Shown here piece after piece: positions 18,813 through 27,443 of a stretch of DNA of 64,000 nucleotides. The notes under the pieces were generated by a model. The model ran no database searches, was not told the origin of the DNA, and saw nothing but the letters and a program-made list of their open reading frames with translations. The DNA comes from Gillisia sp. UBA3175. GTDB taxonomy: Bacteria > Bacteroidota > Bacteroidia > Flavobacteriales > Flavobacteriaceae. How positions within the stretch are numbered: position 1 is the first letter of the stretch; each line of letters starts with the position of its first letter. The stretch covers positions 62,001 to 126,000 of the forward strand of contig DEXV01000002.1 of the NCBI GenBank assembly GCA_002364325.1, given 5' to 3'. Both the position numbers and the translations under genes were made by a program.

Positions 18813-20303
18813 ATGAAATTTATTACCCTATTAAGTCTTTCATTATTATCTCTTACCGCATTTTCTCAAAAAGTTGAACTCCCTATAGACACTATGGTAG
18901 TTTCTAACCATTCTGTGAATATCAATGGAAAAAGTATTTCCTACACTGCCCAAACCGGTACACAACCTGTATGGAATGAAAAAGGAATTCCGGTTGCCAG
19001 TTTATTCTATACTTATTATAAGCGCAATGATCTAAAGAATACAGAAAATAGACCCTTAGTGATCTCTTTTAATGGTGGACCAGGATCTGCATCGGTTTGG
19101 ATGCATCTTGCATACACCGGACCACGAATTCTAAAGATAGATGATGAAGGCTTTCCTGTACAGCCTTATGGTGTGAAGGAAAATCCGTATTCAATTCTGG
19201 ATGTTGCAGATATCGTATATGTTAATCCTGTAAATACAGGCTATTCCAGATTGATAGATCCAGAAGAAAATAAAACAGATAGAAAAGATTTCTTTGGAGT
19301 ACAAGCAGATATAAAATACCTGGCAGAATGGGTTAACACTTTTGTAACCAGAAAAAACAGATGGCTATCTCCAAAATATTTAATTGGAGAAAGCTACGGG
19401 ACTACACGAGTATCGGGATTGGCCTTAGAGCTTCAAAACAGTCATTGGATGTATTTAAATGGAGTTATACTTGTTTCTCCTACCGAAATTGGAATTGAAC
19501 GAGATGGACCTGTGGAGATCGCTAATAGATTGCCTTATTTTGCAGCAGCAGCTTGGTATCACAAAAAATTACCTTCAGCATTACAAACTAAAGATCTAGA
19601 TGAAGTTTTACCTGAAGTTGAAAAGTATGCAATAAATACTTTACTCCCTGTTTTAGTAAAAGGTGGATTTATTCCTGAAACAGATAAAAAGGAAATAGCA
19701 TCAAAAATGTCCTATTATAGTGGCATCCCTGAAAAAGTATTTATGCAAAATAACTTAGCGGTTCCATTTGATTATTTCTGGAAGGAATTAATGAGAGAAG
19801 ATGGATACACTGTTGGAAGATTAGATTCTCGATATTTGGGAATTGATAGCAAAACTGCTGGAGATTCTCCAGATTATAATGCCGAGTTAACCTCTTGGTT
19901 ACATTCATTCACTCCAGCCATTAACTATTATTTACAACAAGAATTGAATTTTAAAACAGATATTAAATACAACATGTTTGGCCCTGTGCATCCTTGGGAT
20001 AGAAGTGGGGATAACAGTGGGGAAAATTTAAGACAAGCGATGGCGCAAAACCCAAATTTAGATGTGCTTTTCCAGTCGGGATATTATGATGGTGCAACTA
20101 CTTATTTTAATGCAAAATATTCTATGTGGCAATTAGACCCTAGCGGAAAAATGCAAGATAGATTGAGCTTTAAGGGATATAGAGGCGGACATATGATGTA
20201 TCTAAGAAGCGAAGACCTTAAAAATGCAAATAATGATATTAGAGATTTTATTCTGAAATCATTACCTAAAGAAGGAGAAGCAGCAAAATATAGCGCACAA
20301 TAA
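18813..20303 (+). CDS. Secreted S10-family serine carboxypeptidase
   Basis: A 496-residue exported protein with an N-terminal signal peptide (cleavage near FSQ at residue 19). The alpha/beta-hydrolase fold carries FNGGPGSAS, the oxyanion-hole region of S10 peptidases, and the nucleophile Ser194 in GESYGTTR. The expected catalytic Asp lies in QSGYYDGATTY and the His in YRGGHMMY. Such enzymes remove C-terminal amino acids from peptides at acid pH. It follows the UbiB gene by 44 bases and is closed by a bidirectional terminator. Confidence 0.9.
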   Translation: MKFITLLSLSLLSLTAFSQKVELPIDTMVVSNHSVNINGKSISYTAQTGTQPVWNEKGIPVASLFYTYYKRNDLKNTENRPLVISFNGGPGSASVWMHLAYTGPRILKIDDEGFPVQPYGVKENPYSILDVADIVYVNPVNTGYSRLIDPEENKTDRKDFFGVQADIKYLAEWVNTFVTRKNRWLSPKYLIGESYGTTRVSGLALELQNSHWMYLNGVILVSPTEIGIERDGPVEIANRLPYFAAAAWYHKKLPSALQTKDLDEVLPEVEKYAINTLLPVLVKGGFIPETDKKEIASKMSYYSGIPEKVFMQNNLAVPFDYFWKELMREDGYTVGRLDSRYLGIDSKTAGDSPDYNAELTSWLHSFTPAINYYLQQELNFKTDIKYNMFGPVHPWDRSGDNSGENLRQAMAQNPNLDVLFQSGYYDGATTYFNAKYSMWQLDPSGKMQDRLSFKGYRGGHMMYLRSEDLKNANNDIRDFILKSLPKEGEAAKYSAQ

Positions 20304-20322
20304 TAAAACATATATTTAATTC

Positions 20323-20358
20323 AAAAATCCCTTTCAATTTATTTTGAAAGGGATTTTT
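20323..20358. terminator. Bidirectional terminator between the S10 peptidase and thrC
   Basis: A perfect 15-bp stem (20323-20337 with 20344-20358) with a 6-base loop has A5 on one end and T5 on the other. It can stop both convergent transcripts and lies five bases beyond the thrC stop. Confidence 0.92.
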
Positions 20359-20362
20359 GGGT

Positions 20363-21658
20363 TTAATCTAGTAAATGTGCTTTTAGATCTGCATAATCCT
20401 TTATTGAGATTGATGTCTTTTCTTTATTTAAAATAGATTGAATACCTAAGGGGATTTCCAATTTTTTTCCAATAACATTCTCCACTGTTTCTAGGAATTT
20501 CACGGGGTGAGCAGTTTCTAAAAAAGTACCAAAATACTCGGGATGCTTTTTAAGAAATTCCTGTAAACCTAAATATCCAACTGCTCCGTGTGGATCCATA
20601 ATATAGCCTGTTTCGTCAAACATCTTTTTCATGGCATTCCTGGTAAGATCGTCTGTAAAACTATAAGAGTATAAATGATCTTTAAGATCCTTAAAATCTT
20701 TCTCAAAGAGTTCCATTATTCTAATAAAGTTACTTGGATTTCCAACATCCATAGCATTGGAAATAGTTGAAACACTTGGTCTAGGTTCATATTTTTCGGA
20801 GTCTAGATATCTACCTATAACATCGTTCGCATTGCTGGAAGCAATAAAGTGATCTATTGGTAGTCCCATTTTCATAGCCAACATTCCTGCACATATATTT
20901 CCAAAATTTCCACTTGGTACAGAAAAAGCTATTTTTTTATCGATTTCAGCAATTTGCTGATAGGCTATAAAATAATAGAACATTTGAGGCAACCATCGAG
21001 CTACATTTATGGAATTCGCAGAGGTTAATTGTCGCTTTTTATAAATCTCTTCATCTAAAAAGGCCTGCTTAACCATATCTTGGCATTCATCAAAAGTACC
21101 ATCGACCTCCAGCGCAATAATATTTTCGCCAAGTGTAGTAAGCTGCTTTTCCTGAATTTCGCTAACTTTCCCTTTAGGGTAAAGAATTACGACATCAATG
21201 CCTTCCACACCAAGGAAACCATTTGCAACGGCACCACCAGTATCTCCAGATGTTGCTACCAATACAGTTACATTCCCAACATTGCCCTTTTTAATGAAGT
21301 AACCTAAACTCCCAGCCATAAATCTTGCACCAACATCTTTAAACGCCATCGTAGGTCCATGAAAAAGCTCTAAAACTGCAATATTCTCCTTTATTGATAC
21401 CACAGGAAAATCAAAATCCAGCGTATGTTCAATGATCTTAGTTAATTCTGAAGTAGGTATTTCATCTCCTACATAATTCTTGATTACTTGAAAGGCCAGA
21501 TCTACTTTAGAAAAACCATTAATGTCCTTAAAAAAAGATCTAGGTAAACTGGTAACCTTCTCGGGAAAATACAAACCTTTATCTGGTGCAAGCCCTCTTA
21601 GTACAGCATTCTCAAAACTGGAGGTATGTTCTCTGTTATTTAAACTGAAATATTGCAT
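20363..21658 (-). CDS. thrC: Threonine synthase
   Basis: A 431-residue PLP enzyme that converts O-phosphohomoserine to threonine. The PLP lysine is Lys107 in GPTMAFKDVGARF, and the glycine loop ATSGDTGGAV binds the cofactor phosphate. The N-terminus (YFSLNN, APDKGLYFPE) is typical of the class found in Proteobacteria and Bacteroidota. It is the last gene of thrABC: its ATG overlaps the thrB stop by one base (TAATG), which suggests translational coupling. Confidence 0.96.
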   Translation of the reverse strand: MQYFSLNNREHTSSFENAVLRGLAPDKGLYFPEKVTSLPRSFFKDINGFSKVDLAFQVIKNYVGDEIPTSELTKIIEHTLDFDFPVVSIKENIAVLELFHGPTMAFKDVGARFMAGSLGYFIKKGNVGNVTVLVATSGDTGGAVANGFLGVEGIDVVILYPKGKVSEIQEKQLTTLGENIIALEVDGTFDECQDMVKQAFLDEEIYKKRQLTSANSINVARWLPQMFYYFIAYQQIAEIDKKIAFSVPSGNFGNICAGMLAMKMGLPIDHFIASSNANDVIGRYLDSEKYEPRPSVSTISNAMDVGNPSNFIRIMELFEKDFKDLKDHLYSYSFTDDLTRNAMKKMFDETGYIMDPHGAVGYLGLQEFLKKHPEYFGTFLETAHPVKFLETVENVIGKKLEIPLGIQSILNKEKTSISIKDYADLKAHLLD

Positions 21659-22578
21659 TATAAAATTTTAATTCCTTGAGTATTTATTTTTGATTGATGT
21701 AAATCGAAATCTATTCCCTTTTCCTTATAAAACAAGTGCATAGCTTCCTTTACACTTGCTGCAATAGTATCTCCTTTACACATTGCAAAAACGGAAGGTC
21801 CCGAGCCTGAGATCCCAAAACCTAAAGCTCCATTTTCCAAAGCAATAGTCTTAAGTTCTTCAAAATAAGGAATAAGAATAGATCGCACCGGTTCTATAAT
21901 CTTATCCTGAAGGCTTCTGCCTATCAATTTATAATCATTTGTATAAAGACCACTCACAAATGCAGCAAGATTTCCCCATTGGGCAATCGCATCTTTTAAT
22001 TGGACTTGTTGTTTTATTACCGCTCTAGAATCTTTAGTTCTTAGTTCTATTAGCGGGTGCAAAATGACCAACCTTAATTCAGGTGGAGAAGGCAATGCAA
22101 GCACTTCTAATGGATGGTAACTCTTAACCAAACTAAAGCCTCCCATTAAAGCGGGAGCAACATTATCTGCATGTGCATTACCGCTGGCTAAACGTTCTCC
22201 TTCCATAGCAAAGGGGATAAGCTCTTTAAGTGTAAATGGATCTCCTAATAATTTATTAACTGCATACACCGCTCCAGAAGAACTCGCTGCACTACTTCCA
22301 ATACCGCTTCCAGCTTTTATTTTTTTGTCTATTTCAATATCAAAGCCTTGTGTGGAATCCAAAGCTTCTAGCATCGCTATTATCGCTACTGTTGCCACAT
22401 TATTTTTCGCTTCCAATGCTAATTCTTGGCCTGTAATCCTTAGTATTCTAAGCTTTCTTTGGTTATTCTTTCTAAGGATCATTTGGTCTCCAATAATATC
22501 TAAGCAACAGCCTAAAACATCAAATCCGCAAGAAAGGTTTGCAACGGTAGCAGGAGCAAATATTTTAATCTCTTTCAT
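21658..22578 (-). CDS. thrB: Homoserine kinase
   Basis: A 306-residue GHMP-family kinase that phosphorylates homoserine. The ATP-binding loop is at about residues 88-100 (KAGSGIGSSAAS), the N-terminal APATVANLSCGFD is the family start, and FGISGSGPSVFA near residue 245 is the C-terminal GHMP motif. It sits between thrA (two bases away) and thrC (one-base overlap), so all three threonine genes are translated from one message. Confidence 0.96.
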   Translation of the reverse strand: MKEIKIFAPATVANLSCGFDVLGCCLDIIGDQMILRKNNQRKLRILRITGQELALEAKNNVATVAIIAMLEALDSTQGFDIEIDKKIKAGSGIGSSAASSSGAVYAVNKLLGDPFTLKELIPFAMEGERLASGNAHADNVAPALMGGFSLVKSYHPLEVLALPSPPELRLVILHPLIELRTKDSRAVIKQQVQLKDAIAQWGNLAAFVSGLYTNDYKLIGRSLQDKIIEPVRSILIPYFEELKTIALENGALGFGISGSGPSVFAMCKGDTIAASVKEAMHLFYKEKGIDFDLHQSKINTQGIKIL

Positions 22579-22580
22579 AG

Positions 22581-25028
22581 TTATTTCTTACCTATTCTAA
22601 TAATATCCGCAAAGATCCCAGATGCTGTAACATCTGCACCAGCTCCGGCCCCTTTCACAATAAGTGGTTGTTCACTATACCTGTTTGTATAAAAGAGCAC
22701 TATATTATCACTCCCATTTAAATTATAAAATGGATGTTCTGCTCCTACTTGTTGTAAGCCCACCTTGGCATGTCCATTATCCAATTGAGCAACATACTTT
22801 AATTGTTTGTTGTTTTCCGAAGCATTTTTATACATCTCCTTAAAGTTTGGTTCATCATTTTTTAAAACTTCAAAGAATTCTTCGTTGGTAGCGGTTTTTA
22901 AACTTGCTTCAGATAAAAAACTATCATTTTCAATCTCGTTTAGTTCCAATTGTAATCCGCTTTCTCTTGCAAGGATCAATATTTTTCGGGAAACATCTAT
23001 TCCGCTCAGATCTATTTTGGGATCAGGCTCGGTAAAACCTTCCTTCATAGCTGCTTCCACAGTTCTAAAAAATGGTTCTTCAGCATTATAATTATTGAAA
23101 ACAAAATTTAAACTTCCCGAAAGTACTGCCTGAATTTTATGAACCCTATCTCCTGAAGCCATTAAGTTCTTAAGCGTATCTATTATAGGTAATCCTGCTC
23201 CAACATTTGTTTCGTATAAAAAGGAGGCTCCATATTCTCTGGAAAGATCTTGAAGTTTTTGATAATTTTTAAATTCATCTGCACAGGCGATCTTATTGCA
23301 GGTAACTACAGATATAGAATTTGCCAAATATTGTTTATACCAATTTGCGATCTCTGGACTAGCTGTATTATCTACAAATATACTATTGCGCAAATTAAGG
23401 TCTTTCACTCTTTCAAAAAATTCTTCTTTAGATGCAATTTGTCCATTTTTTAATTCCTGTTGCCAGTTATTTAGATCTATCCCTTCATCTGAAAATAACA
23501 TTTTTCTAGAGTTGGAAATACCAAGAATACGGATCTTAAGGCTCAGTTTTTCCAAAAGATATGCTTCTTGTTGTTTTAATTGTTCTATCAATTTACTACC
23601 TACATTGCCCACGCCGGTAATAAATAGATTGAGCTCTTTTGAAGGCACTTCAAAAAACTGTTCATGTAAGGTATTCAAGGCCTTTTTAACGTCTTTTTTG
23701 GCAATCACAGCAGAGATGTTCCTCTCTGAAGATCCTTGGGCGATGGCTCTAATATTAATATTGTTATTTCCCAATGCGCTAAACATTTTTCCACTAAGCC
23801 CATGATGACTTTTCATTCTATCTCCAACAAGGGCTATAATTGCAACGTTATCTTCTATCTCTACTGGCTTGATCTTGAAGTTTTGTATCTCAACTTCAAA
23901 AACCTCATTAATTGCTTCTTTTGCTTGCAATGCCTCCTCATCTTTTACTGCTATACAAATACTATGTTCAGAAGAAGCTTGTGTAATAAGAACCACATTT
24001 ATCTTTTCCTGAAATAATACCTCAAAAAGTCTTTTTGAAAAACCAGGAATACCTACCATTCCACTACCTTCTATGTTTAATAGTTTTATTGAATCTATAT
24101 GTGTGATCCCGGTAACCCATCTAAAATTCTCCTTGCTGGATTTGGATATTACAGTACCGATTTCTAAAGGCTTGAATGTATTTTTTATATGGATCTCTAT
24201 TTGCTTATTTAATAGCGGTTGTAAGGTTGGTGGATACAAAACCTTAGCCCCAAAATGAGATAATTCCATAGCTTCCTCATAAGAGATGTTTTTTAAAGGA
24301 TATGCATGAGATACGATACTTGGATTAGCTGTATACATTCCATCTACGTCTGTATAAATTAACACTTTATCTACATCCAAGGCTCCCGCAAAGATAGCAG
24401 CAGTAAAATCGGATCCCCCTCTTCCTAATGTACTAGGAACCCCTTGTTCATTATTAGCCACAAATCCAGGTGCTACAAAAAGATCGGCAGTATTTTCCTT
24501 AAAATAGTTCAGGATGTTTGTATTGGTCCTAACATAATTCACCTGCACCTTTTCATTGTCGTTTTTACAAATAATAAGGTCTCTGGAATCCACAAATTTG
24601 ACGTTTATATTTAATGATTTCAAATATTCGGCAGTTATAAGTGAAGACAAGATCTCGCCATAACTAGCTATAACATGTTTGGTCTTATTAGAAAGTTCAT
24701 TTAATAAATAAACTCCTTCGTAAAGTGTTTCTAAACCATTGAATTCTGTCTTTACCTTACTTAAAATAACACTCTGGTTTTTAATTGGGAGAAGTTCCTT
24801 TATAGTATCTAAATGTCTTTTTTCATTTTTCTGAAGGATTTCTTTATAACTTAAATCGCCTGTAGCAGCAAGATCCGCCATTTGTAAGAAATCGTTGGTT
24901 ACTCCACCAAAAGCAGATAAAACCACCAAGCATGTTCCTTCTTGTAGTTTTTCTTGAATAGTTTCTGAAACTAATTTTATGCTACTTGGAGTGCCTAATG
25001 AAGATCCTCCGAATTTCATTACATTCAT
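22581..25028 (-). CDS. thrA: Bifunctional aspartokinase/homoserine dehydrogenase
   Basis: An 815-residue fusion that catalyses the first and third steps from aspartate to threonine. Residues 1-290 are the aspartokinase domain (MNVMKFGGSSLGTP, then DFTAAIFAG and YTDVDGMYTANP). ACT regulatory domains follow at about 310-450. Residues 465-815 are homoserine dehydrogenase with Rossmann motif ITGVGNVGSKL and the motif LSGSLNFVF. ACT domains normally give feedback inhibition by threonine. It heads thrABC. The 376 bases upstream contain a possible leader peptide and several hairpins. Confidence 0.96.
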   Translation of the reverse strand: MNVMKFGGSSLGTPSSIKLVSETIQEKLQEGTCLVVLSAFGGVTNDFLQMADLAATGDLSYKEILQKNEKRHLDTIKELLPIKNQSVILSKVKTEFNGLETLYEGVYLLNELSNKTKHVIASYGEILSSLITAEYLKSLNINVKFVDSRDLIICKNDNEKVQVNYVRTNTNILNYFKENTADLFVAPGFVANNEQGVPSTLGRGGSDFTAAIFAGALDVDKVLIYTDVDGMYTANPSIVSHAYPLKNISYEEAMELSHFGAKVLYPPTLQPLLNKQIEIHIKNTFKPLEIGTVISKSSKENFRWVTGITHIDSIKLLNIEGSGMVGIPGFSKRLFEVLFQEKINVVLITQASSEHSICIAVKDEEALQAKEAINEVFEVEIQNFKIKPVEIEDNVAIIALVGDRMKSHHGLSGKMFSALGNNNINIRAIAQGSSERNISAVIAKKDVKKALNTLHEQFFEVPSKELNLFITGVGNVGSKLIEQLKQQEAYLLEKLSLKIRILGISNSRKMLFSDEGIDLNNWQQELKNGQIASKEEFFERVKDLNLRNSIFVDNTASPEIANWYKQYLANSISVVTCNKIACADEFKNYQKLQDLSREYGASFLYETNVGAGLPIIDTLKNLMASGDRVHKIQAVLSGSLNFVFNNYNAEEPFFRTVEAAMKEGFTEPDPKIDLSGIDVSRKILILARESGLQLELNEIENDSFLSEASLKTATNEEFFEVLKNDEPNFKEMYKNASENNKQLKYVAQLDNGHAKVGLQQVGAEHPFYNLNGSDNIVLFYTNRYSEQPLIVKGAGAGADVTASGIFADIIRIGKK

Positions 25029-25080
25029 GTTATTATTATTAAGATTAAAAAAAATAAAATGAAAATTTGGTGCGGAAGTT

Positions 25081-25188
25081 TTATAAATAATACCCCATAG
25101 GGGTAATAGAAAACATATAAATAGCAGTATTGCCTGAAGTGCCAGGAATAATTGGTAAAATGCTATTTGAAAGATTTTTATAAATCAT
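25081..25188 (-). CDS. Candidate thr operon leader peptide
   Basis: A 35-codon frame starts with ATG at 25188 and ends with TAA at 25083-25081, 53 bases before thrA. It contains six Ile, three Thr and three Met codons, amino acids derived from the pathway. A short hairpin with a bulged base (25129-25149) and a 6-bp GC-rich hairpin (25091-25105) lie inside or overlap it. This layout recalls ribosome-mediated attenuators. The Thr content is modest, no terminator hairpin lies immediately before the T-run, and such a frame can occur by chance. Confidence 0.3.
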   Translation of the reverse strand: MIYKNLSNSILPIIPGTSGNTAIYMFSITPMGYYL

Positions 25189-25296
25189 GTTTTCTAAAAA
25201 GAACTGATTATAAATGTATAAATAAAAGTTCTTTTAGAGATCTTTTATTTTATTTAAAATGAATATTAGAGTATTCTTATTCAATAGATTATAAAA

Positions 25297-25341
25297 TAAC
25301 AAATCTGATAATTTAAAGATTTTAAATTATCAGATTTGTAA
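25297..25341 (-). terminator. Long AT-rich hairpin, probable terminator of the SnoaL-like gene
   Basis: Arms 25299-25317 and 25321-25339 are perfectly complementary over 19 bp with a 3-base loop. On the minus strand the hairpin is followed by TATTTTATAATC, a weak U-rich tail. It lies 66 bases after the stop of the 138-residue gene and ahead of the thr operon. The stem contains very little GC. Confidence 0.55.
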
Positions 25342-25404
25342 ATTGATTGAATATTATTCCATTGAAGAAGTATTTCAATTAGAATTTTAAAAATAAAATG
25401 CTTT

Positions 25405-25821
25405 TTATTTTACAGGTTCCACTCCTAGTTGCTTTAGAATTCCTAACTCGTCTGTGCTTCCCCAACGTTCTACTAATTTGCCGTTTTCAAATCTTCCAAT
25501 TTGCATACCACGTACACTAAACTGTTTTCCTGTAGGAGACACGCCCATAAATTCTCCCTTATGTGTGCCTGAAGCGGTATAAGCAAAGCTCACGTTATCT
25601 TCATCGGTTACCATATGTTCTACTTCTACTCCTAAATCTGGAAATGCAGTACGCATCATACTAAAGAAATCTATAAAACCTTGCGCTCCAGGTCCTTGTA
25701 TTGGCGCAGGATCATGGTCTTTCACTTTTTCTGAAACTACCTCTCTAATAAGTTCAAGCTTTCCTGTATTTACAGCTTCTCCGAATTTTTCCTGTGCTTT
25801 TACGTTTTTATCTTTACTCAT
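25405..25821 (-). CDS. SnoaL-like / ester cyclase family protein
   Basis: A 138-residue cytoplasmic protein with the NTF2-like cone fold of the SnoaL/ester-cyclase family. Typical segments are the helix with AVNTGKLELIREVVS, the KDHDPAPIQGPGAQGFIDFFSMMRTAFPD core, and VSFAYTASGTHKGEFMG followed by RGMQIGRFENGKLVERWG. Family members include polyketide cyclases, but most are uncharacterised hydrolases or lyases of small lipophilic molecules. The gene is monocistronic. The family is clear; the substrate is unknown. Confidence 0.82.
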   Translation of the reverse strand: MSKDKNVKAQEKFGEAVNTGKLELIREVVSEKVKDHDPAPIQGPGAQGFIDFFSMMRTAFPDLGVEVEHMVTDEDNVSFAYTASGTHKGEFMGVSPTGKQFSVRGMQIGRFENGKLVERWGSTDELGILKQLGVEPVK

Positions 25822-25897
25822 TATATTTTTTTTAAATAATTATGTTCAATTTAAAGATGAATGAAATAACATTAACCAAACACTTAGTTAAATTGTT

Positions 25898-27361
25898 CTA
25901 AAGTCCACTTATATAACTTCCGTAGAGATCTTTGAACTGAATACCTTCAGTAAATCTATATTTATTAAGTTTCTTATATTCTACCAAACCCCACAGCAAG
26001 AATTCCTTCAGAAAATATTGATCTTCTTGAGGAATATTTGGCTGATATTTTTCAATTAATTTATTTAATGGTGGGATAGAATTTAAGCGTTCCTTATATT
26101 CTTCATCTGTAAGATCGTCTAACAACTCAAATCCACTTTCAGCAAAGAACCATTCTACCAATTCGTTATATGGATTATTTTCTGAATCTTTCTCCAACTT
26201 TTCTATCTTAGGGAAGTATTGAGGGAATAAGGTTTTTACTGCATCTGATATCAATTCCTGTGCTACATAGGCACTTCCCTCCTGTTCACCTTCATACACT
26301 AATTCGATTTTTCCAGTTATTGCGGGAATCACACCTAGGAAATCGCTGAATCTCAATAAGGTACTTTCTACTTCCGATTTCAAGGATCTACGTTCTGCTG
26401 CACTTAAAAGATTTTCGAAAGCCGAAATACTTAATCTGGCACTAATCCCACTTCGAGAATCTATATATTCGTTATCTCTAGCCTCAAAACTTATTTGTTC
26501 TAATAGATCTTTTGCTAATTCTGGAACATATACCAATCCTTTCTGCCGATCGTCCAGTTTTGCTTCTTGTTGCGTAATTGTTTTAGCAATGCCAATATTA
26601 TGAGGATAATGGGTAAGGATCTGGGATCCAATTCTATCTTTTAAAGGAGTTACTATGCTTCCTCTATTGGTATAATCTTCTGGATTTGCGGTAAACACAA
26701 ATTGCATATCCAATGCCAACCTCAGTTTAAATCCTCTAATTTGAATATCCCCTTCTTGTAAAATATTAAAAAGCGCCACCTGAATTCTAGCTTGAAGATC
26801 TGGAAGCTCATTAATAACAAAAATACTTCTATTAGCCCGCGGGATCATTCCAAAATGGATCACCCGATCATCTGCATAACTCAATTTTAAATTAGCCGCT
26901 TTAATAGGATCTACATCGCCAATAAGATCGGCTACGGTTACATCTGGAGTAGCAAGCTTTTCGAAAAATCGCTCGTCCCTTCCAACCCAAGTAATTGGAG
27001 TAGAAGTCCCTTTTTCCCTAAGCAATTCTTTGGCATATCTGGAAATAGGATTAAAAGGATCGTCATTTATTTCTGAACCCTCCACAATTGGAATAAATTC
27101 ATCTAATAAATTTACCATAAGTCTAGCCAAACGCGTTTTCGCCTGTCCTCTTAATCCTAAGAAATTGATGTTATGTTTAGATAATATCGCGCGCTCCAAT
27201 TCCGGAATCACTGTATGTTCATATCCGTGGATCCCTTCAAAAGAAGATTTCCCCAATTTAATATTGCTAATTAAATTTTGTCTTAGTTCTTCCTTTATAC
27301 TTTTGGAAGTATATCCTGAATCTTTAAGTTCGCCAAAAGTTTTAATATTTTCTATTTTCAT
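25898..27361 (-). CDS. AAA ATPase of the magnesium-chelatase/MoxR type
   Basis: From the ATG at 27361 the protein has 487 residues; an extension to a start at 27400 is possible but adds an atypical N-terminus. The Walker A variant GLRGQAKTR lies near residue 70, and a Walker B-like FVINELPDL with the following arginine-rich region resembles the ChlI subunit of Mg-chelatase. It is paired with a von Willebrand A protein directly upstream in transcription (82 bases), the arrangement of MoxR/VWA systems that remodel or metallate client proteins. No cobalamin or chlorophyll genes are nearby, so a true chelatase is unlikely. Confidence 0.83.
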   Translation of the reverse strand: MKIENIKTFGELKDSGYTSKSIKEELRQNLISNIKLGKSSFEGIHGYEHTVIPELERAILSKHNINFLGLRGQAKTRLARLMVNLLDEFIPIVEGSEINDDPFNPISRYAKELLREKGTSTPITWVGRDERFFEKLATPDVTVADLIGDVDPIKAANLKLSYADDRVIHFGMIPRANRSIFVINELPDLQARIQVALFNILQEGDIQIRGFKLRLALDMQFVFTANPEDYTNRGSIVTPLKDRIGSQILTHYPHNIGIAKTITQQEAKLDDRQKGLVYVPELAKDLLEQISFEARDNEYIDSRSGISARLSISAFENLLSAAERRSLKSEVESTLLRFSDFLGVIPAITGKIELVYEGEQEGSAYVAQELISDAVKTLFPQYFPKIEKLEKDSENNPYNELVEWFFAESGFELLDDLTDEEYKERLNSIPPLNKLIEKYQPNIPQEDQYFLKEFLLWGLVEYKKLNKYRFTEGIQFKDLYGSYISGL

Positions 27362-27443
27362 ATGTTTCTTATTTCGTCTTTGCCAAATAGCAGGAGACAT
27401 AGCTTATAACTATATAATTTTATTAATTCTAAAGATTGTTTTT

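Larger units (their letters stand above)
25029..25404. other. Upstream region of the thr operon
   Basis: This 376-base stretch contains, on the minus strand, a 19-bp perfect hairpin at its distal end, a 9-bp inverted repeat (25197-25205 with 25227-25235), a possible 35-codon leader, a 6-bp GC-rich hairpin (25091-25105), and a T-rich run (complement of 25047-25054) just before thrA. No clear TAnnTTTG promoter was found. Confidence 0.5.

Noticed and set aside
23296..23805. 169-codon open frame on the plus strand inside thrA
   Set aside because: It is antisense to a well-supported enzyme, has no recognisable domain, and its residues mirror the codon pattern of thrA.
25898..27361. True magnesium chelatase subunit ChlI
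   Set aside because: No porphyrin or cobalamin genes are nearby and the partner VWA protein is a short MoxR-type partner, so a chaperone-like role fits better.
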